Shown: positions 8,111 to 15,329 of the stretch, one piece after another
Position numbering within the stretch: position 1 is the first letter of the stretch
Layout: the number at the start of each line of letters is the position of its first letter
Assembly: GCA_964482535.1 (NCBI GenBank)
Contig: CAYZXU010000008.1
Coordinates: 1-39,528 of the forward strand
Length of the DNA stretch: 39,528 nt
Direction: 5' to 3'
From: CAYZXU01 sp964482535
GTDB taxonomy: Bacteria; Desulfobacterota; Desulfobacteria; Desulfobacterales; BuS5
Translations under genes and position numbers: made by a program
The notes under the pieces: generated by a model
What the model saw: only the letters and a program-made list of their open reading frames with translations
The model's database searches: none
What the model was told of the DNA's origin: nothing

Positions 8111-8147
8111 AGATTTAGCTGATTTAGATTTAGCTGATTTAGATTTA
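8111..8147. repeat. 15-bp tandem repeat, about 2.5 copies
   Basis: The unit AGATTTAGCTGATTT occurs at 8111-8125 and 8126-8140, followed by a partial copy to 8147. It lies in the 192-base gap between tsaD and purM. No promoter or terminator role is evident. Confidence 0.85.
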
Positions 8148-8178
8148 TTGGGCATATTTTTTTTTATTTTCATATGAT

Positions 8179-9222
8179 TTATGCCCAGCCTATGCGCTTT
8201 TGAGACTTTTTCCTGCTTACTATTTCGCCTATTAAAAAAGCTTTTTCATCCATTGCGGCAAGACGGTCAAGAATCTCCTGGGCTGAAGCCTCCGGCACAA
8301 CAGCCACCAGACCTATGCCATTATTAAATGTACGCATCATCTCCATATCGGTGATCTTGCCTGCCTCTTTTAAAAAATCAAAAACAGGCGGAATATCCCA
8401 GGAGCCTTTTTCTATAACCGCCTTACATGCTGCGGGTATAATACGAACGATATTTTCCGTAATACCCCCCCCTGTAATATGTGCAAGACCATGTACCGGC
8501 AGGTCTTTAATAATATTTCCTACTACTTTGGAATAAATCTTTGTAGGAATGAGGAGCTCTTCACCAATTGTTTTACCGATATCGGGAACATGTGAATCAA
8601 TTTTAAGCCCAAGCTTGTCAAAGCAAATTTTGCGCACAAGGGAATACCCGTTACTGTGAATACCGCTTGATGCAAGCCCTATAATTTTATGACCCACCCT
8701 GATTTCAGAACCATCAACTATTTTACTGTTGTCGACTATGCCGACCACAAAGCCTGAAAGATCATATTCGTTGTCTTTATAAAACCCGGGCATTTCAGCA
8801 GTTTCCCCACCCAGCAAGGCGCATTTTGCCTGTTTACAACCTTCGCCTATGCCCCTTATAACTGCTTCAGCCTGGCTTAACCTCAATTTTCCGGTTGCGA
8901 AATAATCTAAAAAAAATAGAGGCTTGGCACCCTGTACGACTATATCATTAACGCACATGGCAACAAGGTCGATTCCCACAGTATCGTGCTTACCTGCCAT
9001 AAATGCAATCTTCAACTTTGTTCCAACCCCATCTGTGGAACTGACAAGAACAGGGTTCTTAATATTTGCAGTATTTAAAGAAAAAAGACCCCCAAATCCA
9101 CCTATTTCGCCCATTACACCTGCTCTGAATGTGTCTTTGGCTATGTCTTTTATCTTTTTTACCAGCCTGTTTGCCTTATCTATATCCACGCCTGAATCTG
9201 CGTAAGTAAGCGAGCCCGTCAT
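8179..9222 (-). CDS. purM: phosphoribosylformylglycinamidine cyclo-ligase (AIR synthetase)
   Basis: PurM carries out the ATP-dependent ring closure giving 5-aminoimidazole ribonucleotide in purine synthesis. At 347 residues it matches the family. Visible motifs are LTYADSGVDIDKAN at the N-terminus, STDGVGTKLKIA, DLVAMCVNDI, FFLDYFATGKL, GGETAEMPGFY, HSNGYSLVRK and AHITGGGITEN. A strong AAGGAG ribosome site lies six bases before the ATG. It is transcribed divergently from alaC. tsaD downstream is 192 bases away, so cotranscription is uncertain. Confidence 0.97.
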   Translation of the reverse strand: MTGSLTYADSGVDIDKANRLVKKIKDIAKDTFRAGVMGEIGGFGGLFSLNTANIKNPVLVSSTDGVGTKLKIAFMAGKHDTVGIDLVAMCVNDIVVQGAKPLFFLDYFATGKLRLSQAEAVIRGIGEGCKQAKCALLGGETAEMPGFYKDNEYDLSGFVVGIVDNSKIVDGSEIRVGHKIIGLASSGIHSNGYSLVRKICFDKLGLKIDSHVPDIGKTIGEELLIPTKIYSKVVGNIIKDLPVHGLAHITGGGITENIVRIIPAACKAVIEKGSWDIPPVFDFLKEAGKITDMEMMRTFNNGIGLVAVVPEASAQEILDRLAAMDEKAFLIGEIVSRKKSQKRIGWA

Positions 9223-9258
9223 ATTTTTCTCCTTAAAGTTTCACATATTACTTGAAAA

Positions 9259-9322
9259 ATTAAAACGATATGACATAAAAGTCAAAACAATTTTTTTGAC
9301 ATAAAACAGATTGTAGTATAAA
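9259..9322. promoter_or_regulatory. divergent promoter region between purM and alaC
   Basis: On plus, TTGACA (9296-9301) with TATAAA (9317-9322) has a short 15-base spacer. On minus, TTGACT (9285-9280) with TTTAAT (9264-9259) also has 15. A direct repeat TGACATAAAA occurs at 9271-9280 and 9297-9306, its second copy overlapping the plus -35, and may be a regulator site. The promoter elements are imperfect. Confidence 0.4.
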
Positions 9323-9372
9323 GCAGACTAAAAAAGTAATCTTTTAACAAATTTATTTTTGAGGTAAAACAA

Positions 9373-10539
9373 ATGAAACCATTTGCAAGGCTGGATCGCC
9401 TGCCCCCATATGTTTTTGCAACAGTGAACAAAATAAAAATGGATGCAAGACATGCAGGAGAGGATATTATCGATCTTGGAATGGGAAATCCTGACCTTGG
9501 GACTCCTGATCATATAGTTGCCAAATTAATTGAAGCTGTACAAAAACCGCAAAATCACAGATATTCAGCATCCATGGGCATAACCAAACTTAGAATGGCT
9601 ATATCAAGCTGGTATAAACGAAGATTCGATGTGGACATAGACCCCGAAACCGAGGCTATTGTTACCATAGGAGCAAAAGAGGGAATATCACATCTTATCC
9701 TCGTTACAATAAGGCCTGGAGATGTTGTATTCACCCCCAACCCCACCTACCCCATACATCCGTATTCCGCAATAATTGCAGGAGGAGACGTACGTGGAAT
9801 CCCGGTGGGTCCGGAATCCGACTTTTTTGAAAATCTCATGCAGGCAACAAAACAGACCTGGCCAAGACCCAAGGTTTTAATACTGTCATACCCGCATAAT
9901 CCCACAACTGAAGTTGTAGACCTTGAATTTTTTCAAAAAATTGTCGATTATGCAAAAGAAAATAATATTATGATAATACATGACTTTGCATATGCAGATC
10001 TTATTTTTGACGGGTATAAGGCTCCCAGTTTTCTGCAGGCTAAAGGGGCCAAGGACGTGGGTGTTGAGTTTTTCTCTCTTTCAAAGAGCTACAACATGCC
10101 CGGCTGGAGAGTCGGTTTCTGCGTAGGTAATAAAGAGACAGTGGCAGCGCTTCGCAGAATTAAAAGTTATCTTGACTATGGAATTTTTCAACCCATACAG
10201 ATAGCCTCAATTATTGCATTAAACGGCCCCCAGGATTGCGTTGCAGATATCCGGAACACTTATAAGGAACGCAGGGATACTCTTATTTCAGGATTAAATC
10301 GCGTTGGATGGGACATTAAAAGTCCAAAGGGAACCATGTTTGCATGGGCAAAAATACCTGAAAAATACATAAAGATGGGTTCAGTGGAATTTTCCAAATT
10401 TATGATAAAAAACGCAGGGGTGGCTGTTGCACCGGGTCTTGGTTTTGGCGAATATGGTGACGAATATATCAGGTTTGCTCTTATTGAAAACAAGATGAGG
10501 ATTAACCAGGCTGTCCGGGGAATCAGAAAAATAATGTAA
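9373..10539 (+). CDS. alaC: PLP-dependent aminotransferase of the AlaC type
   Basis: This fold-type I aminotransferase is closest, from memory of the sequence, to E. coli AlaC (glutamate-pyruvate aminotransferase). Shared features are FARLDRLPPYVF at the N-terminus, GEDIIDLGMGNPD, the substrate-binding PNPTYPIH, SYPHNPT, HDFAYADL and the PLP-lysine motif FFSLSKSYN with Lys238. The C-terminus carries GFGEYGDEYIRFALIEN. At 388 residues it is near AlaC length. GAGGTAAAACAA before the ATG supplies a ribosome site. hom follows after 57 bases, so the gene heads an amino-acid operon. A diaminopimelate or aspartate aminotransferase role cannot be excluded by sequence alone. Confidence 0.88.
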   Translation: MKPFARLDRLPPYVFATVNKIKMDARHAGEDIIDLGMGNPDLGTPDHIVAKLIEAVQKPQNHRYSASMGITKLRMAISSWYKRRFDVDIDPETEAIVTIGAKEGISHLILVTIRPGDVVFTPNPTYPIHPYSAIIAGGDVRGIPVGPESDFFENLMQATKQTWPRPKVLILSYPHNPTTEVVDLEFFQKIVDYAKENNIMIIHDFAYADLIFDGYKAPSFLQAKGAKDVGVEFFSLSKSYNMPGWRVGFCVGNKETVAALRRIKSYLDYGIFQPIQIASIIALNGPQDCVADIRNTYKERRDTLISGLNRVGWDIKSPKGTMFAWAKIPEKYIKMGSVEFSKFMIKNAGVAVAPGLGFGEYGDEYIRFALIENKMRINQAVRGIRKIM

Positions 10540-10596
10540 CAAAGACGTCTGATATAAAAAATATGGTTTTTAAAAAAAATAAGGACTCTTAACTTA

Positions 10597-11913
10597 ATGA
10601 AAAAAATCAATATAGGTTTGCTTGGCTGCGGTACAGTGGGCACGGGAGTCGCAAAGATACTCATTGAAAATAAAGAGCTTATAAGTTCCCGCGTGGGTGC
10701 AGACCTTGTGTTAAAAAAAATTGCCGACATCGATACCGAAAGGGACCGCGGCATAAAGTTTGACAAAGGCGTATTTACCACAGACCCCTTTAAAGTGATT
10801 GAAGATCCGGATATTGATATAATCATAGAGATGATTGGCGGGTGTGGAATTGCCAACGACCTTATTTTAAAAGCAATCGACAATAACAAACATATTGTCA
10901 CGGCAAACAAGGCTCTTATTGCAGAAAAGGGGAATAAAATCTTTAGCGCTGCAAATAAAAAAGGCGTGGACGTAGCCTTTGAGGCGAGTGTGGGGGGCTG
11001 CATACCTGTTATAAAATCTTTAAGAGAGTCTTTGGTGGGAAACAGAATAAAATCCATAAGCGGGATACTAAACGGAACCTGCAATTATATTCTGTCTAAA
11101 ATAACAAATGAGGGAAGCACATTCAATAAAGCCCTTGAAAAAGCCCAGGCAAATGGATTTGCAGAAGCAGACCCTACGCTTGATATTGAAGGGATAGATG
11201 CCGCCCATAAGATAGCCATATTATCATCCCTTGCATATGGCATGGAGCTCAATTTTAAGGATGTTTATGTTGAAGGTATAACGAAAATTACTCCCGCAGA
11301 TATTGAATATGCAAAGCAATTCGGTTATAAGATTAAACTGCTTGCCATAAGCAAGGAAGAAAACGGCTCGGTGGACATCAGGGTTCATCCCACAATGATC
11401 CCTTTTAACAACCTTCTTTCCAATGTAAACGGTTCACTCAACGCAGTAACCATTTGCGGCGATGCCGTGGGCGAAATTCTGCTTTACGGGCACGGAGCCG
11501 GCATGATGCCCACTGCAAGTTCCGTTGTGGGTGATACTGTTGATATTGCGCGCAATATCCTGTCCGGTTCTTCAAGAAGGATACCATTGCTCTCATATTG
11601 CACGGATAAGATAAAAAAAATACCCATCATACCGATTGATGAAATTTCAACGAACTACTACTTTAGATTTTTAACAAAAGACAGAGCCGGAGTTCTTGCA
11701 AAAATATCCGGGATATTGGGCAAATTCGGCATAAGCCTCACATCTGTAACTCAAAAAGGCAGAAAATCAAGGGGTTCTATTACCATAGTTATGCTTACAC
11801 ATAAGGCTAAAGAATCTGATATAAAAAAAGCGATGTCGGAAATAAGCGCTCTGGATATTATCAGCAGCGAGCCGGTTGTAATCAGGCTTGAAGATAAAAA
11901 TCCGGAAGATTAA
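10597..11913 (+). CDS. hom: homoserine dehydrogenase with C-terminal ACT domain
   Basis: Hom reduces aspartate semialdehyde to homoserine, the branch point to threonine and methionine. The Rossmann motif GLLGCGTVGTG lies at residues 7-17. TANKALIAEKG, FEASVGGCIPVIKS, NGTCNYIL, and EADPTLDIEGIDAAHK with the catalytic Lys and Asp follow. An ACT regulatory domain begins near residue 353 (YYFRFLTKDRAGVLAKI), suggesting allosteric control, commonly by threonine. Length is 438, standard for monofunctional Hom. It lies between alaC and thrH, consistent with threonine supply. Confidence 0.97.
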   Translation: MKKINIGLLGCGTVGTGVAKILIENKELISSRVGADLVLKKIADIDTERDRGIKFDKGVFTTDPFKVIEDPDIDIIIEMIGGCGIANDLILKAIDNNKHIVTANKALIAEKGNKIFSAANKKGVDVAFEASVGGCIPVIKSLRESLVGNRIKSISGILNGTCNYILSKITNEGSTFNKALEKAQANGFAEADPTLDIEGIDAAHKIAILSSLAYGMELNFKDVYVEGITKITPADIEYAKQFGYKIKLLAISKEENGSVDIRVHPTMIPFNNLLSNVNGSLNAVTICGDAVGEILLYGHGAGMMPTASSVVGDTVDIARNILSGSSRRIPLLSYCTDKIKKIPIIPIDEISTNYYFRFLTKDRAGVLAKISGILGKFGISLTSVTQKGRKSRGSITIVMLTHKAKESDIKKAMSEISALDIISSEPVVIRLEDKNPED

Positions 11914-11923
11914 AAAAACTAAC

Positions 11924-12066
11924 GAGCCGATTTCAAAATGTTCAATTTCGTTCGAGGTCAAGAAAGGCAAAAATTTTAACCGCAGGAATACACTCCCGTA
12001 TTTCGAGGATTAAAATTTTTTCCTGACGTAGAGATCGGGCGAAAGGGGGCGTTTTGAAATTGGCTC
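11924..12066. repeat. 143-bp foldback (long imperfect palindrome)
   Basis: The ends are inverted repeats: GAGCCGATTTCAAAATG (11924-11940) against CGTTTTGAAATTGGCTC (12050-12066), 15 of 17 bases complementary. Complementarity resumes inside, where CAAAAATTTTAACC and GAATAC face GTATTT and GGATTAAAATTTTTT. The whole block can fold into one long hairpin with an apex near 11995. It encodes nothing recognisable and separates hom from thrH. It looks like a small palindromic mobile or MITE-like repeat. Confidence 0.8.
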
Positions 12067-12089
12067 TAACGATAACATTTGGAGATTTC

Positions 12090-12689
12090 ATGTATATTAT
12101 ATGTTCGGATCTGGAAGGCGTTTTTGTTCCTGAAATATGGATTAACGTAGCTATAAAAACCGGTATAAAAGAGCTCAGCCTGACAACACGTGATATTTCC
12201 GATTACGATATTTTAATGAAAAAACGCCTTTTAATTCTTAAAGAAAACAGGCTTAAAATAGATGATATAAAAAAGGTTATTGCCACGATAGATCCTTTTG
12301 AAGGGGCAGTCGGGTTCCTCGACAGGCTTAGATCACATGTTCAGGTGATAATAGTCTCCGATACTTTTGTTCAGTTTGCAGGTCCGCTTATGGAAAAACT
12401 TGGCAGACCAACACTATTTTGCCACTCCCTTGATATTGCAAAAGACGGCTCAATTACAGGATATAATCTCAGACAGGGTAATGCAAAACAAAAGACTGTT
12501 AAAGCATTAAAAAGTCTTAATTATAAAATTATTGCCATGGGAGATTCCTATAATGATATAAACATGCTCCAGGAAGCCGACCATGGGATACTCTTCAATC
12601 CCCCTGAAAATGTAAAGACCGAGTTCCCGGAGCTTCCGGTAACCTGTAATTATACTGAGCTTGAAAAAAGAATTAACAAAATAATATGA
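12090..12689 (+). CDS. thrH: ThrH, HAD-family phosphoserine phosphatase / homoserine phosphotransferase
   Basis: ThrH dephosphorylates phosphoserine and can pass the phosphate to homoserine, giving homoserine phosphate for threonine synthase. The protein follows Pseudomonas ThrH closely: nucleophile Asp7 in SDLEGVFVPEIW (Glu replaces the usual second Asp, as in ThrH), TTRDISDYDILM, SDT (90-92), YNLRQG and GDSYNDINM (151-159). I chose the ATG at 12090, which has GGAG five bases upstream and gives 199 residues. An in-frame ATG at 12054 lies in the palindromic repeat and adds residues not expected in the family. Its neighbour hom makes the threonine role likely. The stop overlaps the next ATG. 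Confidence 0.93.
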   Translation: MYIICSDLEGVFVPEIWINVAIKTGIKELSLTTRDISDYDILMKKRLLILKENRLKIDDIKKVIATIDPFEGAVGFLDRLRSHVQVIIVSDTFVQFAGPLMEKLGRPTLFCHSLDIAKDGSITGYNLRQGNAKQKTVKALKSLNYKIIAMGDSYNDINMLQEADHGILFNPPENVKTEFPELPVTCNYTELEKRINKII

Positions 12690-13084
12690 TCTCACATAAA
12701 ACAACATACAGAATTATTTACGGTGATACCGACAAAATGGGGTATGCATATAATGCAAATTATCTCCGATGGTTTGAGATGGGCAGAACCGAAATGTTCA
12801 GGGCTTCGGGTCTGACATACAAAGAGATCGAAAAAAAAGGAATCTTTCTGCCTGTATCCGAGGTCTTCTGCAAATTCATATCGCCTGTTCACTATGACGA
12901 CCTTTTAACCATAGAGACTTCGCTGGATTCAAGCCTTAAAGCAGGCATGAAATTCGACTACAAAATTTTTGTGGATCATACAAAAAAGCCTGCTGCAACA
13001 GGATATACAAAACACCCCTACGTCAACTCAAAGGGCAAGGTGGTCAGGCCGCCTGAATTTTTGGCAGAACTTATAAAAAAATAA
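12686..13084 (+). CDS. acyl-CoA thioesterase, 4-hydroxybenzoyl-CoA thioesterase / YbgC family
   Basis: A single-domain hotdog thioesterase of 132 residues, likely cytoplasmic, hydrolysing an acyl-CoA. The active-site helix region YGDTDKMGYAYNANYLRWFE (12-31) carries the family pattern Y-x-D-T-D-x-x-G-x-x-(H/Y), with Asp14 or Asp16 as candidate catalytic acid. The usual His after G is Tyr here, which occurs in part of the family. The ATG overlaps the thrH stop by four bases (ATGA), so the two are translationally coupled. The substrate is unknown, and a link to threonine metabolism should not be assumed. Confidence 0.88.
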   Translation: MISHKTTYRIIYGDTDKMGYAYNANYLRWFEMGRTEMFRASGLTYKEIEKKGIFLPVSEVFCKFISPVHYDDLLTIETSLDSSLKAGMKFDYKIFVDHTKKPAATGYTKHPYVNSKGKVVRPPEFLAELIKK

Positions 13085-13124
13085 CCGTGGAGATGATTCA
13101 GGCATCAGCCTTTAACGTTGTCCT

Positions 13125-14609
13125 ATGATTGTAGATATATCTAAATTTAAAAACTGCAAAGTCCTTGTTGTGGGCGATCTTATGATAGATGAATATCTAT
13201 GGGGCGAGGTGGACAGAATATCACCTGAAGCTCCGGTTCAGATTGTCTCTGTAAAAAAAGAGGACTATACTCTGGGAGGTTCAGGCAATGTTGCAAACAA
13301 CCTGATTGCTCTTGGAGCAAAAGTTCTGTTTGCAGGGGTTACGGGTACCGGTAAAAATGCCGAATTTTTGCTTAAAAAGTTTAAAGATCTCGGGGTGGAC
13401 ACCTCAGGCATAGTGCAAGACCCGGATAGACAAACAACAATAAAGACAAGGATCATTGCAGAAAACCAGCATATACTCAGAATCGACAGGGAAACAAAAA
13501 AAAACATTTCTGACAAAACTTCGAATCTGCTTTCAGATTTCATAGAAAAAAAGCTTAAAGATATCGATGTCATACTAATTTCCGACTATGGCAAGGGCGT
13601 AATAACAGAAAAACTGCTGAAAAGGATTGTTAAAGCCGCTGCCGTGCATAATAAACCTGCAATAGCCGACCCTGTTGGATTTGATTACTCGCGATATTCA
13701 CAGGTTTATATGCTGACACCAAATAAAAAAGAGGCTTCCCTTGCTTCCGGTATAGAGATCATTGATCAATCCACCCTGTTTAAAGCAGGAGCAATACTGC
13801 TTGAAACAGTGCATATGGACAAACTGCTGATCACATGCGGCAAGGACGGGATGGTTCTTTTTGAAAAAGATAAAAAACCGTATATAATAACTTCCAAAGC
13901 ATTACAGGTATATGACGTTTCCGGCGCAGGCGACACGGTATTGTCTGTTATTGGCCTATCCATGGCTTCCGGCGCATCCGTAAAAGAAGCAGCCATCCTT
14001 GCCAATTATGCAGCCGGTATAGTTGTGGGCAAGGTCGGCACTGCAACTGTTTCAAAAGAGGAACTAAAGGCATTAATAAATCCTGATAAAGAGAATATAA
14101 TATCAAAACATACCACACTTGATCGGCTTGAGATAATTATATCTGAGCTTAAAAAAAATGGTAAAAAAATTATTCTGACCAATGGCTGTTTTGACCTCTT
14201 GCATGCAGGTCATATAATGCTCTTTTCCGCTTCAAAACAGCTCGGAGATATTCTCATAGTTGCAGTTAATGACGATGAATCCGTCAAATCTCTTAAAGGC
14301 GAAGGAAGGCCTGTAATAAAATTAAAGGAACGTTTGCGAATATTAAGCGCCCTTGACAGCATTGATTATGTGGTTGTGTTTTCATCTGATGAACTGACAA
14401 AAGTTATAACCTGTATCCAGCCGGACGTACTTACAAAAGGCACTAACTATCAATCTGTAGAGGTTGTTGGGCGAAACCTGGTTGAAAAATCGGGTGGTCG
14501 AATTGCGCTTATACCCATTACCGAAAATACTTCATCCACAAGCATAATAAATAATATAAAAAACAATAAAAATACATGCCGCTCATACAAAAAAACCCCA
14601 GGGGTATGA
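13125..14609 (+). CDS. hldE: bifunctional heptose-7-phosphate kinase / heptose-1-phosphate adenylyltransferase
   Basis: HldE makes ADP-heptose precursor for the lipopolysaccharide inner core. The N-terminal ribokinase-like domain (about 1-320) shows VVGDLMIDEYLWG, GGSGNVANN (51-59), ISDYGKGV, DPVG, TPNKKEA and the anion-hole and base motif DVSGAGDT (264-271, Asp270). The C-terminal nucleotidyltransferase domain (about 345-475) carries TNGCFDLLHAGH (352-363). At 494 residues both halves are complete, so the protein is a true fusion, as in E. coli. No clear ribosome site precedes the ATG. The 3' end overlaps the DUF167 gene. The gene implies a heptose-containing LPS and hence a Gram-negative envelope. 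Confidence 0.96.
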   Translation: MIVDISKFKNCKVLVVGDLMIDEYLWGEVDRISPEAPVQIVSVKKEDYTLGGSGNVANNLIALGAKVLFAGVTGTGKNAEFLLKKFKDLGVDTSGIVQDPDRQTTIKTRIIAENQHILRIDRETKKNISDKTSNLLSDFIEKKLKDIDVILISDYGKGVITEKLLKRIVKAAAVHNKPAIADPVGFDYSRYSQVYMLTPNKKEASLASGIEIIDQSTLFKAGAILLETVHMDKLLITCGKDGMVLFEKDKKPYIITSKALQVYDVSGAGDTVLSVIGLSMASGASVKEAAILANYAAGIVVGKVGTATVSKEELKALINPDKENIISKHTTLDRLEIIISELKKNGKKIILTNGCFDLLHAGHIMLFSASKQLGDILIVAVNDDESVKSLKGEGRPVIKLKERLRILSALDSIDYVVVFSSDELTKVITCIQPDVLTKGTNYQSVEVVGRNLVEKSGGRIALIPITENTSSTSIINNIKNNKNTCRSYKKTPGV

Positions 14610-14893
14610 CATTCAAGGTTTTTATCCAGCCCAGATCTTCAAAGAATATGATTACCGGGATTCATGGCGATGCCTTAAAAATAAAACTGACTGCTCCCCC
14701 TGTTGACGGCGCCGCCAACAAGATGTGCATTAAATATCTTGCTAAATGTCTAAATATTCCAAAATCTGCCATCGAGATAATTTCAGGTCTCACAAGCAGA
14801 AGCAAAGTTATACTTTTCAAGTATGACAACCTGCAAAACAGGGAATCCCAATGTAAAAAAATAAAATCTTCTATTGAATCATTATTTTCTTAA
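14576..14893 (+). CDS. DUF167 / YggU family protein
   Basis: A small (105-residue) member of the YggU family, whose biochemical role is not established. The family core is present: VFIQPRSSKN near the N-terminus and the hallmark LKIKLTAPPVDGAANK, followed by the ISGLTSRSKVI region. The start at 14576 lies inside hldE and gives the N-terminal extension typical of YggU. An alternative ATG at 14606 would overlap the hldE stop by four bases. Neither has a strong ribosome site. Translation is probably coupled to hldE. Confidence 0.85.
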   Translation: MPLIQKNPRGMTFKVFIQPRSSKNMITGIHGDALKIKLTAPPVDGAANKMCIKYLAKCLNIPKSAIEIISGLTSRSKVILFKYDNLQNRESQCKKIKSSIESLFS

Positions 14894-14901
14894 AAAAATG
14901 C

Positions 14902-14933
14902 TTGACATCCAACCATGTTCAGTTGTATATATT
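14902..14933 (+). promoter_or_regulatory. promoter of the initiator tRNA gene
   Basis: A consensus -35 TTGACA (14902-14907) is followed 18 bases later by an AT-rich -10 region, TATATATT (14926-14933). It lies just upstream of the tRNA and after the DUF167 stop, so the tRNA has its own transcription start. Confidence 0.7.
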
Positions 14934-14942
14934 ATTTTTTGA

Positions 14943-15019
14943 TGCGGGGTGGAGCAGTCTGGTAGCTTGTCGGGCTCATAACCCGAAGGTCGCAGGTTCA
15001 AATCCTGCCCCCGCTACCA
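14943..15019 (+). tRNA. initiator tRNA-Met (CAT anticodon)
   Basis: This is a 77-base cloverleaf with encoded CCA (15017-15019). The anticodon loop CTCATAA is flanked by GGG and CCC, the three consecutive G-C pairs that mark initiator tRNA. Position 1 (T) does not pair with position 72 (T), another initiator feature that allows formylation. The T-arm GGTTCAAATCC and D-loop GGTAGC are standard. Confidence 0.96.
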
Positions 15020-15031
15020 TAATAAAATCGA

Positions 15032-15063
15032 GGGATTACGTTAATTCGTAATCCCTTTTTTTT
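15032..15063 (+). terminator. Rho-independent terminator after tRNA-Met
   Basis: A nine-base stem, GGGATTACG with CGTAATCCC around a six-base loop, is followed by eight T residues. It ends the tRNA transcript. Confidence 0.95.
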
Positions 15064-15146
15064 GTTTGTGCTTTCCCTTGAAGTTTGAGAGATCTTTGAT
15101 AGTGTGCATAAAGTTTGTTAAATCAATTTACTTCTGACTTTTTCAT
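15064..15146 (-). pseudogene. N-terminal remnant of a tyrosine recombinase / integrase
   Basis: On the minus strand an ATG (15144-15146) with an excellent AAGGAG ribosome site opens MKKSEVN, then an in-frame TGA (15123-15125). The frame continues as FNKLYAHYQRSLKLQGKAQ before running into the T-run of the tRNA terminator. From memory, the LY..H...LKLQGK pattern matches the N-terminal SAM-like domain of site-specific integrases. Everything downstream (catalytic domain, R-H-R-Y residues) is missing. The fragment ends exactly beside a tRNA gene, a common integration site, so it may mark a lost element. The family call rests on about 19 residues. Confidence 0.5.
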
Positions 15147-15203
15147 GGTATACTCCTTTTTAAATTATGGTATCCGAAATTGGACACGATTAGGAGTTAT
15201 ACA

Positions 15204-15269
15204 CTATTTTGGTTTTTTCTGTCGCGTAGCGGCTTCTTCCAGCAATTCAATAGAAGGGATTTTTTTCAT
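15204..15269 (-). other. 21-codon ORF upstream of the integrase remnant
   Basis: ATG at 15267-15269 opens MKKIPSIELLEEAATRQKKPK and ends with TAG. It lies upstream of and in the same direction as the recombinase remnant. The charged, helical composition could be the tail of another decayed element gene or a small peptide. I do not recognise it. Confidence 0.25.
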
Positions 15270-15329
15270 CTTGAACTTAGTGTAAAAAAATAATCGAACA
15301 TTACTAAAAAATAGGCTAATGATTTGTAA

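Noticed and set aside
8149..8187. TGGGCATA/TATGCCCA inverted repeat at the purM 3' end as a terminator
   Set aside because: The loop is 23 bases long and no T-run follows on the minus strand, so an intrinsic terminator is not supported.
10260..11084. A 274-codon minus-strand ORF over the alaC end and hom
   Set aside because: It lies opposite two strongly supported genes, has low-complexity hydrophobic content and no family motifs. It is a shadow of the plus-strand codon usage.
12054..12089. Upstream in-frame ATG for thrH
   Set aside because: It lies in the foldback repeat, and adds 12 residues not expected in ThrH, whereas the ATG at 12090 has a GGAG site and the family N-terminus.
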